Translations under genes and position numbers: made by a program
Shown: in pieces, positions 37,743 through 46,226 of the stretch
Position numbering within the stretch: position 1 is the stretch's first letter
Layout: each line of letters opens with the position of its first letter
NCBI RefSeq assembly: GCF_036985505.1
Contig: NZ_BTGQ01000006.1
Coordinates: 248,001-312,000, forward strand
Reading direction: 5' to 3'
Length of the DNA: 64,000 nt
From: Croceitalea sp947503285
Lineage (GTDB): Bacteria > Bacteroidota > Bacteroidia > Flavobacteriales > Flavobacteriaceae
Notes under the pieces: model-generated
What the model was told of the DNA's origin: nothing
Databases searched by the model: none
The model's input: the letters and a program-made list of their open reading frames with translations, nothing else

Positions 37743-37929
37743 CAAAAAGCGTTGTGTAGCATACATCGAAGATTACTTAACAAAATACTAATTAAGACAC
37801 TTTATCAAAATGTTTACCGACCATGGTGGAATAAACCCAACAGCGGGTATTTGCACTGAAAACCAATATCATATGGCCGTTTGTTCATACTAAAAGTGGT
37901 TGCTATTTTGTTTTTCTTTTGACATGAAA

Positions 37930-37959
37930 TGTTAAACATTTATTAAATAGTGTTTAACA
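37930..37959. promoter_or_regulatory. Inverted repeat TGTTAAAC-N14-GTTTAACA, operator-like
   Basis: Perfect 8-bp arms at 37930-37937 and 37952-37959 with an AT-rich spacer of 14 bp. Further TTAAACA half-sites occur at about 37974-37980 and 38094-38100. They lie 20-190 bp ahead of the fasciclin gene. A binding site for a dimeric regulator is plausible but unproven; low-complexity AT-rich DNA could also produce it. Confidence 0.4.
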
Positions 37960-38118
37960 AAAGCAACCTATTATTAAACAAGATATCTTTCTATTGTATT
38001 TTTTATAAAACTGTATATCAATCATTTACATTGAAACTTAAGTTAAGTAATTGAATACCAGTATTTAAAAAGTTCAAACAATTCAACTTTTTGTTAAACA
38101 ATTAATTAAATCATTATT

Positions 38119-39528
38119 ATGAAAATCGTATCGAATTTTTTAAAATTTAGTACCCTATTTGCCGTGTTCTTGTTCATCTCATGTTCTGATGACGATGACA
38201 ATGGCCCAACGAATCCCCCTGAAGAGGAGACTACCACCATTATTGACTTGGCTGCCAGTGCCAATTTGAACGTTTTGGCACAGGCCTTGACAGCAGCAAA
38301 CCTAGTGGAAACCCTAGAGGGCGATGGACCTTTTACCGTGTTTGCCCCGACCGACGAGGCCTTTGCCGCTTTTTTAGCAGCAAATAACTTCAGTTCTTTA
38401 GATGATATTCCCAACGATGTACTAACCCAGGTATTATTGAACCATGTCGTAAGTGGTACAAATTTATCCACTAACTTGACTACGGGCTATATCTCAAGCC
38501 TATCCACTGCCGGTGCAGATGGCAGAAACCTAAGTTTGTATGTCGATACTGCCTCTGGCGTTGAAATCAATGGTGTTGCCACGGTTACCAGTGCCGATAA
38601 TGAAGCCGACAATGGTGTCGTACATATCGTAGATGGCGTTATTGGCCTACCTACCATCGTAGACCATGCTGTGGCCAATGGCGCGTTGTCAAGCCTGGTG
38701 GGTGCATTGACTGCAGACGGTAATACCACGTTTACAACCCTACTATCGGATACCACTACGGATTTCACCGTATTTGCACCTATAAATGACGCGTTTGCAG
38801 CCTTTACAAACCCGAATGGTAGCGATATCAATTCCGTATTGGCCTATCACGTAATTCCTGGTACCGCAGCGTTCTCAGATGAATTAATGAACATGTACGT
38901 TTCAACAGCGGCAACGAATGCCGACGGAGATAGTCTAAGTCAATATATCAGCGTCGATAGTGGTGTTAGCATCAATGCAAGTAGTAATGTGGCCGTAGCA
39001 GACGTAGTTGCGGTAAATGGTGTGGTCCATGCTGTGGATGCTGTAATTGATTTACCAACTGTGGTCACTTTTGCTGTTGCAGACCCCACATTTGCCCCAT
39101 TGGTGACCGCCTTGACGGATGGTACGCCTGATACTGATTTTGTATCAATATTAAGTGGTGAAGGGCCATTCACGGTTTTTGCCCCTACTGCTGATGCCTT
39201 TCAAGCCTTATTGGATACGAATATGGAATGGAATGAGGTAACCGACATTGATGCCGGATTATTGACCAGTGTGCTTCAGCATCATGTTCTTGGAGGCGCC
39301 AATGCCAATCAGAACATACGTTCTACTGATTTAACCGATGGTATCATGCCTGAAACTTTAGAAGGTGATACTATTACCATCAACTTACCGGGTACAGGTG
39401 ACAATATTGCCGATGTCACCGATGGTGCAGGTAATACGGGTATCGGAATCATTGTTGTCGATGTGCAAGCCGACAATGGCGTCATTCACGTATTGAACCA
39501 AGTCATGCTTCCAGATACGATGAACTAG
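38119..39528 (+). CDS. Lipoprotein with three fasciclin (FAS1) domains
   Basis: 469 residues. The lipoprotein signal ends FISC (Cys22), followed by an acidic linker (SDDDDNGPTNPPEEE), then FAS1 domains at about 41-175, 176-312 and 313-468. Each has the FTVFAP motif near its start and a Tyr/His-containing NH-LLNHVV or YHVI segment, and ends with NGVVHxVDxVI-type sequence. FAS1 domains mediate adhesion. As a lipidated three-domain protein it is probably surface-exposed or periplasmic. Single-gene unit ending in a terminator. Confidence 0.95.
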   Translation: MKIVSNFLKFSTLFAVFLFISCSDDDDNGPTNPPEEETTTIIDLAASANLNVLAQALTAANLVETLEGDGPFTVFAPTDEAFAAFLAANNFSSLDDIPNDVLTQVLLNHVVSGTNLSTNLTTGYISSLSTAGADGRNLSLYVDTASGVEINGVATVTSADNEADNGVVHIVDGVIGLPTIVDHAVANGALSSLVGALTADGNTTFTTLLSDTTTDFTVFAPINDAFAAFTNPNGSDINSVLAYHVIPGTAAFSDELMNMYVSTAATNADGDSLSQYISVDSGVSINASSNVAVADVVAVNGVVHAVDAVIDLPTVVTFAVADPTFAPLVTALTDGTPDTDFVSILSGEGPFTVFAPTADAFQALLDTNMEWNEVTDIDAGLLTSVLQHHVLGGANANQNIRSTDLTDGIMPETLEGDTITINLPGTGDNIADVTDGAGNTGIGIIVVDVQADNGVIHVLNQVMLPDTMN

Positions 39529-39554
39529 GTTTTAACAACCCCGGTTGACATGAA

Positions 39555-39595
39555 AAAGTGCCGTTGGTCGATCCTTCGGCACTTTATTTTTATAG
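39555..39595 (+). terminator. Intrinsic terminator after the fasciclin gene
   Basis: AAAGTGCCG (39555-39563) pairs perfectly with CGGCACTTT (39577-39585) across a 13-nt loop; ATTTTTAT follows. It starts 27 bp after the stop codon. Confidence 0.85.
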
Positions 39596-39744
39596 CGCCA
39601 AATGTAGTTCATCGATGACACATCAAAAGACGTTCTATTTCCATACAAAAAAGGGTACTTGACAACTATTAATTTTTTTGGAGGGAAATAGGTCGCATCT
39701 TTGGAGTCCCGAATCTTTCCAAACTATACCTATAATGGTTGAAG

Positions 39745-39773
39745 CTTCCCCCGCAAGGGGGAAGTTTTATTTT
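39745..39773 (+). terminator. Strong hairpin with GCAA tetraloop and T-run, no gene assigned
   Basis: CTTCCCCC (39745-39752), loop GCAA, GGGGGAAG (39757-39764), then TTTTATTTT. This is a textbook intrinsic terminator with a GNRA loop. The fasciclin gene already has a terminator 150 bp upstream, so this one may end a separate short transcript. Confidence 0.8.
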
Positions 39774-39821
39774 AAGGGTCATCGAAAAGGAATCCTTGAA
39801 GAAACGAAACAGAAAAAGGGT

Positions 39822-40382
39822 TCAGTCTTCTACTTCTAAGACATCGATAATCTCATATCCATCTTCCACAACCTTATAAACCGCTTTGTTCAGTTCGTAA
39901 GCCGTTAAGCCGTCAAAATCAAGTTCAGTGGCATCTTCGGGCAGTTCTTCAACAATAGCACCAATAGGGGGTTCGATGATTTCATAATCCTCTTCATTCG
40001 ATTTCTGGTAGAAGATTCCATCCGCATAATTATAGCGATTGCCATTTACGGTCAGGGCTATTGCTGTGGCAGGTAGTGCCCGCAGGCGAAAACCCCTTGG
40101 CGGAAATGTACGGACATAAACCCCTTGCCTTCTTATAAAGTACATTCCACGTACTGGGTAGTACGATACATTCCTAAAAACCAACGGTCTTGTATTCGCC
40201 GGTAAACGACGTAGAGTTCGGCGAAAGACCCTTCGGTTCTGTCTGCGTACTTTTCTTTTTATTTTTCTTTTTTGACGAATAGTATTCGTGACAGGGCGCC
40301 GCACCACTTGGGCTTCTATGTATTCAGCAGACAATAAAAATGAAAATGAGAACAATGCTACTAACAACCTAAAGCTTTTCAT
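39822..40382 (-). CDS. Exported DUF6515-like protein with strongly basic N-terminal region
   Basis: 186 residues. The signal peptide (MKSFRLLVALFSFSFLLSAEYIEAQ) is followed by about 40 very Arg/Lys-rich residues (RQKRKIKRKVRRQNRRVFRR) and then a beta-rich region with NVSYYPVRGMYFIRRQGVYVRTFPPRGFRL. The C-terminal third is strongly acidic. The middle resembles the DUF6515 family of Bacteroidota. Function unknown; the opposite charges of the two ends are unusual. Confidence 0.75.
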   Translation of the reverse strand: MKSFRLLVALFSFSFLLSAEYIEAQVVRRPVTNTIRQKRKIKRKVRRQNRRVFRRTLRRLPANTRPLVFRNVSYYPVRGMYFIRRQGVYVRTFPPRGFRLRALPATAIALTVNGNRYNYADGIFYQKSNEEDYEIIEPPIGAIVEELPEDATELDFDGLTAYELNKAVYKVVEDGYEIIDVLEVED

Positions 40383-40448
40383 ACGTATCGTATTTATATG
40401 ATTACAGTGGTAAGACGTTTTTAGATCAAAAAGGTTTAATATAGTTTT

Positions 40449-42314
40449 CTAACGTCTTCCGGCCTTTTTCTGTTCCTCAGCCTGTTCCATCATCTCACGC
40501 ATCTTTTTTTGGAACTTATTTTCTTTTTTGGGCTTCTTCTTGTTTTCTTGAATCTGGGCATGGATCTTATCCTCATCCAAAATATAATTCTTAATGGCCA
40601 ACATAATAAAGATGGTAATCAAGTTCGATACAAAATAATAGAGACTCAAACCACTGGCGTAATTATTAAAGAACACCAACATGAATATTGGGGATAGGTA
40701 CATGATGAATTTCATATTGGGCATGCCCGGTTGTTGTTGCATTTGCATGCTCTGGCCCGTAGTCATCATCATATAAAAGAAGATGGCTATGGATGCCAAT
40801 ATCGGAAACAAACTCACGTGGTCACCATAAAATGGAATATTGAAAGGAAGGTTGAAAATGGTATCATATGAACTCAGATCTTCAGCCCATAAAAACGGTT
40901 TTTGCCTTAAAGCGAATGATGTTGGAAAAAACATGAACAATGAGTAAAAAATAGGAAGCTGTAATAGGGCGGGAATACAACCACTCATAGGGCTCACCCC
41001 TGCCTTATTGTACAATTTCATTGTTTCTTGTTGCTTTTTCATCGCATTGTCCTTGTACTTTTCGTTCAGCTCTGTAAGCTCTGGCTTTAAGACCTTCATC
41101 TTCGCCTGGGATAAATATGACTTATAAGTAACTGGCGATAAGGCCAAACGCACAATGATGGTCATGATAATAATGGCAATTCCATAGGGTAGAAAAGAAC
41201 TTAAAAAGGTATAGAATGGTGTAAATACAAATCTATTGATCCAACCGAAAATTCCCCATCCAAAAGGAATGGATTCAACCAGGCCCAATTCTTTATAATT
41301 ATCCAAAACCGCCACATCGGTCGGGCCGTAATACCAGTGCATATTCTGTGATAGTTCACCGCCTTGCAATTCCAGTTTCGTCTGGGTGGTATAGGCCTTC
41401 GTAAACTTTTGTTGTTTATCTTCTTCTTCCACTAAGTTTTCAGAAGAGATATCCACGCTTTTAAAATGCTCTTTGGTTGCCAATATAGAACTGAAAAAAT
41501 GTTGCCGGTATGATAACCATTTTACGTCAACCTCCGTCTCTTCGTCTAAATCGCTACTTTCAGAAAGCTTGCTTATCTTATCGCCATCATGATTATAGGT
41601 CAGTCTGGTATACCTGTTCTCGTACTGAACACTTTTGTTGTGTCGAATACCCTTTAAGTCCCATTCTAGGGTTACGGGTTTTGATGAATTAAAGACTCCA
41701 TTCAATCCCTGCGAACGAATAGTGAAGTCCACCAGGTAATCATTGGGTTTCATTTCATAGCGATACTCTAAAAATTGGTTCGCAGAAATCTTGGCTTTCA
41801 TCGACAAAACCTGATTGTCACCACTTTTGGTGAGCGAAGGCTCAAAATAGAGGTCTTTGGTACTTAGAACCCTATTGTCATTGGTTGTAAACGACAACTC
41901 AAAATTGGCATTACCATCTTTCACCAAATAGACCGGAATGGAATCGTAGGTGACGAAATCCTTCATTTTCGCAGTTAAAATCTGAGCTCCCTTATTGGCC
42001 ACTTCTAGATAGAGTAGTTCGTTCTCTAAAATCGATGTGCCATCTTGTGTTCTTGTGAACCCAAATGCACCGATACTGCTTTTATATTTGGCTAGGGTGG
42101 TTGAATCTTGAAGGTCTAATTTTGGTGCTTCTGTAACTTCGTTTTCAATTGGTTGTTCAGCTGCCTGCACCTCAGCTTCGAGCTGTTCTTGTTGTGCCTT
42201 CTGGGCCTCAAGCTCTTCTGGCGACGGTTGTCTGAGGTACATCCAACCTAATAAAATACCAAAAATCAATACAAAGCCTATGATGGAGTTAATATCCAGT
42301 TTCTTTTCTTCCAT
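40449..42314 (-). CDS. yidC: Membrane protein insertase YidC
   Basis: 621 residues. N-terminal membrane anchor (about 12-30), a large periplasmic beta-domain (about 60-340), then the conserved insertase core with five helices (about 355-580), including the SYLSQAKMKVLKPELTELNEKYKDN coiled region and MSGCIPALLQLPIFYSLFMFF. The lysine-rich C-terminal tail may contact the ribosome. Inserts and folds inner-membrane proteins with or without SecYEG. It lies 63 bp downstream of pyrG on the same strand, an arrangement common in Flavobacteriaceae. Confidence 0.97.
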   Translation of the reverse strand: MEEKKLDINSIIGFVLIFGILLGWMYLRQPSPEELEAQKAQQEQLEAEVQAAEQPIENEVTEAPKLDLQDSTTLAKYKSSIGAFGFTRTQDGTSILENELLYLEVANKGAQILTAKMKDFVTYDSIPVYLVKDGNANFELSFTTNDNRVLSTKDLYFEPSLTKSGDNQVLSMKAKISANQFLEYRYEMKPNDYLVDFTIRSQGLNGVFNSSKPVTLEWDLKGIRHNKSVQYENRYTRLTYNHDGDKISKLSESSDLDEETEVDVKWLSYRQHFFSSILATKEHFKSVDISSENLVEEEDKQQKFTKAYTTQTKLELQGGELSQNMHWYYGPTDVAVLDNYKELGLVESIPFGWGIFGWINRFVFTPFYTFLSSFLPYGIAIIIMTIIVRLALSPVTYKSYLSQAKMKVLKPELTELNEKYKDNAMKKQQETMKLYNKAGVSPMSGCIPALLQLPIFYSLFMFFPTSFALRQKPFLWAEDLSSYDTIFNLPFNIPFYGDHVSLFPILASIAIFFYMMMTTGQSMQMQQQPGMPNMKFIMYLSPIFMLVFFNNYASGLSLYYFVSNLITIFIMLAIKNYILDEDKIHAQIQENKKKPKKENKFQKKMREMMEQAEEQKKAGRR

Positions 42315-42377
42315 GAAAGTTATTTAGCGTTCACTATCCGCGTAACCAGCTCGCAAATATATATCCAATTGTGCGGT

Positions 42378-44015
42378 TTATGCCAAACTGGCATTAGTTT
42401 GTTCTTGTTTTTGTCGTACGGCGGCCTTAATAAAACCCACAAATAAAGGATGCGGATTGGCAACGGTACTTTTGTATTCTGGATGATACTGTACGCCAAT
42501 AAACCAAGGGTGGGTCGGTAATTCCACAATCTCTACCAAACTGGTCTCGCTATTCAAACCCGTGGCAACAAGACCAGCGGCTTCCAAATCTTCTTTGTAA
42601 TCATTATTGAATTCAAAGCGGTGACGGTGACGTTCTGATATATGTGAACTTTCATTATACACCTTCCGTGCCAAGCTATCGGTCACCAAATCACAATCCC
42701 AAGCCCCTAGGCGCATCGTTCCACCCTTATTGGTGATCGACTTTTGTGCTTCCATAAGACTTATGACGGGTTCTGGTGTTTGTTCGTCCATCTCAGTCGA
42801 ATTGGCATCGGCAAGCCCCAGAACATTTCGGGCATATTCAATTACGGCCATTTGCATGCCCAAACAAATACCCAAAAACGGGATGTCGCTCTCACGTGCG
42901 AATTTAACCGCTAAAATTTTACCTTCTATGCCGCGTTCCCCAAACCCAGGTGCGACCAAAACACCGTTCAGCCCTGACATTTTATCACTAATGTTTTTGT
43001 CGGAAAGATGCTCAGAATGTATGGAACGTACATTCACGCGAACTTCATTAGCCGCACCTGCATGTATGAACGATTCTAAAATCGATTTATAAGAATCCTG
43101 TAATTCCACATACTTACCTACCAGACCGATGGTAACTTCGTTTTTTGGGTTCTTATGTTTTTTTAAGAACTGTTTCCAATTCCCCAAATCGGGTTCCATC
43201 GTATCGGGTAACTCCAATTTTTCTAAAGCCACCCTATCCAAACCTTCTTCTTGCATCAACATCGGCACGTCATAAATGGTGGAGGCATCAATAGACTGAA
43301 TTACCGCTTCTTGCCTTACATTACAGAATAAAGCCAATTTTCGTTTGATATCATCAGAAATCTGGTGTTCGGTACGACATACCAAAATATCGGCCTTGAT
43401 ACCGCTTTCCATCAAGGTCTTGACGGAATGCTGGGTAGGTTTGGTCTTGAGTTCCCCAGCAGCAGCCAAAAATGGCACCAAAGTGAGGTGGATAACGATT
43501 CCGTTACCTTCACCAAGTTCCCAAAGTAATTGGCGAACGGCCTCTATATAAGGTAAAGATTCGATATCACCTACCGTACCGCCAATCTCGGTAATAACGA
43601 TATCATATTCACCGCTATTACCCAACAATTGGATGCGTTCTTTTATTTCATTGGTAATATGGGGTACCACTTGAACCGTCTTACCCAAAAATTCACCCCT
43701 GCGTTCTTTTTCAATTACACTCTGGTATATCCTTCCCGTAGTGACATTATTCGCTTGTGAGGTATTTGCATTTAGAAAACGTTCGTAATGGCCAAGATCC
43801 AGATCGGTCTCGGCACCATCATCGGTAACGTAACACTCCCCGTGTTCATACGGATTTAAAGTACCTGGGTCAACGTTAATATAAGGGTCTAATTTCTGTA
43901 TGGTGGTCTTATAACCCCTAGCCTGTAATAACTTGGCCAAAGAAGCGGCAATGATACCCTTGCCCAATGAAGATGTTACGCCCCCCGTAACGAAAATGTA
44001 CTTGGTTTTCGACAT
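42378..44015 (-). CDS. pyrG: CTP synthase
   Basis: 545 residues. Converts UTP to CTP using glutamine. N-terminal amidoligase domain (KYIFVTGGVTSSLGKGI, then CYVTDDGAETDLDLGHYERF and EIGGTVGDIES) and a C-terminal class I glutamine amidotransferase with PFLGICLGMQ (nucleophile Cys) and the His-Glu pair in HPEYKS. Full-length and typical. yidC follows on the same strand, so the two may be co-transcribed. Confidence 0.98.
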   Translation of the reverse strand: MSKTKYIFVTGGVTSSLGKGIIAASLAKLLQARGYKTTIQKLDPYINVDPGTLNPYEHGECYVTDDGAETDLDLGHYERFLNANTSQANNVTTGRIYQSVIEKERRGEFLGKTVQVVPHITNEIKERIQLLGNSGEYDIVITEIGGTVGDIESLPYIEAVRQLLWELGEGNGIVIHLTLVPFLAAAGELKTKPTQHSVKTLMESGIKADILVCRTEHQISDDIKRKLALFCNVRQEAVIQSIDASTIYDVPMLMQEEGLDRVALEKLELPDTMEPDLGNWKQFLKKHKNPKNEVTIGLVGKYVELQDSYKSILESFIHAGAANEVRVNVRSIHSEHLSDKNISDKMSGLNGVLVAPGFGERGIEGKILAVKFARESDIPFLGICLGMQMAVIEYARNVLGLADANSTEMDEQTPEPVISLMEAQKSITNKGGTMRLGAWDCDLVTDSLARKVYNESSHISERHRHRFEFNNDYKEDLEAAGLVATGLNSETSLVEIVELPTHPWFIGVQYHPEYKSTVANPHPLFVGFIKAAVRQKQEQTNASLA

Positions 44016-44073
44016 GATTGAATCTGATGTTACGGGGCGTAAAGTTACAAATTATCGTCAGAAATCAGGATGG

Positions 44074-44307
44074 TTATTTAGGAAATTGTTGCCTTAATCG
44101 GCGCATCATAGGCTCTAATCCATTTGATTTTATATCTAAGGTGGTTTCTAAATACTCCCCTAGCTTTCCCTTCGGAAAACCTTTTTGCCTGAACCATACC
44201 AAATACGCGATGGGCAGATCAATCAAATGACGGTCTTTGTATTTTCCGAAAGGCATTTTATAATGAACTAATTCAAGAAGTTTTTGTTTGTCAGGACCAA
44301 TTTCCAT
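44074..44307 (-). CDS. DUF3820 small protein
   Basis: 77 residues. It matches the DUF3820 pattern (MPFGKYKDRHLIDLPIAYLVWFRQKGFPKGKLG), a small domain related to the quorum-sensing-associated/exodeoxyribonuclease X C-terminal fold. No catalytic residues are evident. It lies 58 bp upstream of pyrG on the same strand. Function unknown. Confidence 0.82.
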   Translation of the reverse strand: MEIGPDKQKLLELVHYKMPFGKYKDRHLIDLPIAYLVWFRQKGFPKGKLGEYLETTLDIKSNGLEPMMRRLRQQFPK

Positions 44308-44410
44308 TAGATACGATAGAATCCGTTTGGGTTAATGAAGAAAGTGTCATATTACCCATCATGGCAATACTCATTCTAAAGTACTATCTTTCTATGGAAA
44401 ATATCCCGAT

Positions 44411-45274
44411 ATGAAAAGAAGAAATTTCATGGCTTCCTCTACAGCTGCCGTTGCCGGCATGGCTATAAGCAGCCTAAACGGACAATCCGTTCCAAAAAAC
44501 CAAGACTTCAAACTAAAACACAATATCAACCACAGTGTTTGTAGATGGTGTTTTCAAGACTATGAGCTTGAAGACTTTTTAAAAATCTTGGTAGATCTTA
44601 ACGTTAAGGCCATTGATCTGACCGGACCTGAAGAATGGCCCTTGCTTAAAAAATACAATATCGAATGTTCGATGTGCTGGGGAGCTGAAATAAGCCTAAT
44701 GGAGGGTTGGAACAATCCGAAACATCACGAGCAATTGATTAAGAATTATACGGAAATGATTCCCAAAGTAGCAGATGCCGGATATCGCAATTTGATTTGT
44801 TTTAGCGGAAACCGGAATGGGATGAACGATTATGTAGGACTGCAAAATTGTGTGGAAGGTTTGTCAAAAATAATGCCTATGGCCGAAAAACTAGGCGTTA
44901 CCCTACAAATGGAACTTTTCAACCAAGTAAACCATCCTGACTATATGTGTGACAATACCCTTTGGGGGGTAGAGCTTTGCAGACGAATAGGCAGTGACAA
45001 CTTTAAACTGTTGTTCGACATTTATCATATGCAGATCCAAGAGGGGGACATCATAAGAAGCATTCAAAATTACCATCCGTATTTTGGCCATTATCATACG
45101 GCCGGGGTGCCAGGTCGCCATGAAATCGATGAAACCCAAGAAATGTATTATCCAGCGGTTATGAACGCCATTTTGAAAACAGGATATACCGGTTACGTTG
45201 CCCAAGAATTCATTCCAACTTGGGATGATAAGATCGCAGCGTTAAAAGACGGTTTGGTGCGGTGTGATGTTTAA
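44411..45274 (+). CDS. Exported sugar-isomerase-like TIM-barrel protein (hydroxypyruvate isomerase family)
   Basis: 287 residues. The N-terminus MKRRNFMASSTAAVAGMAISSLNG has a twin-arginine (RRNFM) plus a hydrophobic stretch, consistent with Tat export. The AP-endonuclease-2/xylose isomerase-type barrel follows, with metal ligands in MELFNQ, LLFDIYHMQ, FGHYHTAG and AQEFIPT. It resembles hydroxypyruvate isomerase (Hyi) and related sugar epimerases, but the exported form suggests another sugar substrate. Single gene between convergent neighbours. Confidence 0.83.
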   Translation: MKRRNFMASSTAAVAGMAISSLNGQSVPKNQDFKLKHNINHSVCRWCFQDYELEDFLKILVDLNVKAIDLTGPEEWPLLKKYNIECSMCWGAEISLMEGWNNPKHHEQLIKNYTEMIPKVADAGYRNLICFSGNRNGMNDYVGLQNCVEGLSKIMPMAEKLGVTLQMELFNQVNHPDYMCDNTLWGVELCRRIGSDNFKLLFDIYHMQIQEGDIIRSIQNYHPYFGHYHTAGVPGRHEIDETQEMYYPAVMNAILKTGYTGYVAQEFIPTWDDKIAALKDGLVRCDV

Positions 45275-45294
45275 GGTTATGAACTGATCCAAAA

Positions 45295-45834
45295 CTAATC
45301 CTCCAAACGGGATAGTGCTTCCGCAATTCTGGAATTCCATTCCAGCTGGGCCTTGGTATTTCTAGAAAAATTGGTTTCCCAATCGTACTGATCTTGAAAA
45401 TCGGAAAGTTCTTTCAAGGTTTCTTTATAGATTTTTCGAATCTCACTTTTCACGTTTTCCGTAAAAGCGGTACGTTCCAATTTTAAACGCATTTTACGGG
45501 CAAAAAGCTCTGAAATATCAAAGTGTAATTGTTCGTGACTTAATATCAAATCATCACAGACTTCTGGTTTGTACCATGATTCATCAGGATAGAAAAAAGC
45601 ATCTACGGTAAAATCAAGATCAACTTCATGATGCAAAAGATTGGCGGAATATTTGTAACTGATCCCACTTGCCGTAGTTGCGGCAGGCACAGCATCGGGA
45701 GGTACCCGACCCTTAAAATCATTCCAGGTCAACCTTCGCTCCCAGCTCCATGCCAACGTTTCTTCAAGTTTTTGTGAAACCATGGAAAACCCCGTTAGCA
45801 GCAGGCAAATAGTAAGACTTACTTTACGGACCAA
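45295..45834 (-). CDS. Exported protein with HExxH motif (DUF922-like putative zinc protease)
   Basis: 179 residues from TTG 45834, chosen because it begins a good signal peptide (VRKVSLTICLLLTGFSMVSQ). An ATG at 45888 would place 19 extra residues before it and extend the overlap with osmC from 16 to 70 bp. The mature part has LTWNDFKGRVP and, near the middle, HEQLHFDISELFARK with the HExxH zinc-binding signature. It resembles the DUF922 predicted zinc peptidases. Last gene of the guaA operon. Confidence 0.78.
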   Translation of the reverse strand: MVRKVSLTICLLLTGFSMVSQKLEETLAWSWERRLTWNDFKGRVPPDAVPAATTASGISYKYSANLLHHEVDLDFTVDAFFYPDESWYKPEVCDDLILSHEQLHFDISELFARKMRLKLERTAFTENVKSEIRKIYKETLKELSDFQDQYDWETNFSRNTKAQLEWNSRIAEALSRLED

Positions 45835-46226
45835 TTGAAGGTAATTACTTTTTCGATATCTGGGTGTAAACTGTAATGCACGGGGCATGTATTCGCAGTG
45901 CGTTCTAAAATCGTTCTGTGTTTTTGCGAAACAACCGCGGGTAATTCTAGATGTACTTCTATTTTAGAAATCCTGCGAGGGTCTGATGCCATATGTTTGG
46001 TGACCTCAGCGATAGCACCTACAAGATCGATATCAAGGTCGGCAGCTTTTATACCCATCACGGTCATCATGCAACTAGCCAAACCCGTGGCAACGGTATC
46101 TGTTGGTGAGAAGGCTTGCCCTAATCCGTGATTATCGGTAGGTGCATCGGTAATCATTTCGTTACCTGAACGTATATGGGTGCACGTGGTTCTTAATTCG
46201 CCGTTATAGGTGACTCTTGATGTCAT
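45819..46226 (-). CDS. OsmC-family protein
   Basis: 135 residues. OsmC/Ohr fold with the redox-active cysteines in ASCMMTVMGI (about residue 50) and NTCPVHYSL (about 111). Family members reduce organic hydroperoxides in the cytoplasm; this one is of the YhfA/OsmC type. Its ATG overlaps the stop of the LysM gene (ATGA at 46223-46226), so translation is coupled. Confidence 0.9.
   Translation of the reverse strand: MTSRVTYNGELRTTCTHIRSGNEMITDAPTDNHGLGQAFSPTDTVATGLASCMMTVMGIKAADLDIDLVGAIAEVTKHMASDPRRISKIEVHLELPAVVSQKHRTILERTANTCPVHYSLHPDIEKVITFNWSVK

Larger units (their letters stand above)
37716..38118. other. Intergenic region with promoter elements and inverted repeats
   Basis: 403 bp between divergent mnmA and the fasciclin gene. 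It carries the mnmA -7 element and, nearer the fasciclin gene, an inverted repeat and further TTAAACA copies. No reading frame in it is convincing. Confidence 0.6.

Noticed and set aside
38106..38471. Long minus-strand frames inside the fasciclin gene
   Set aside because: They are antisense shadows of a repetitive, Ala/Thr-rich coding sequence with no start signals of their own.
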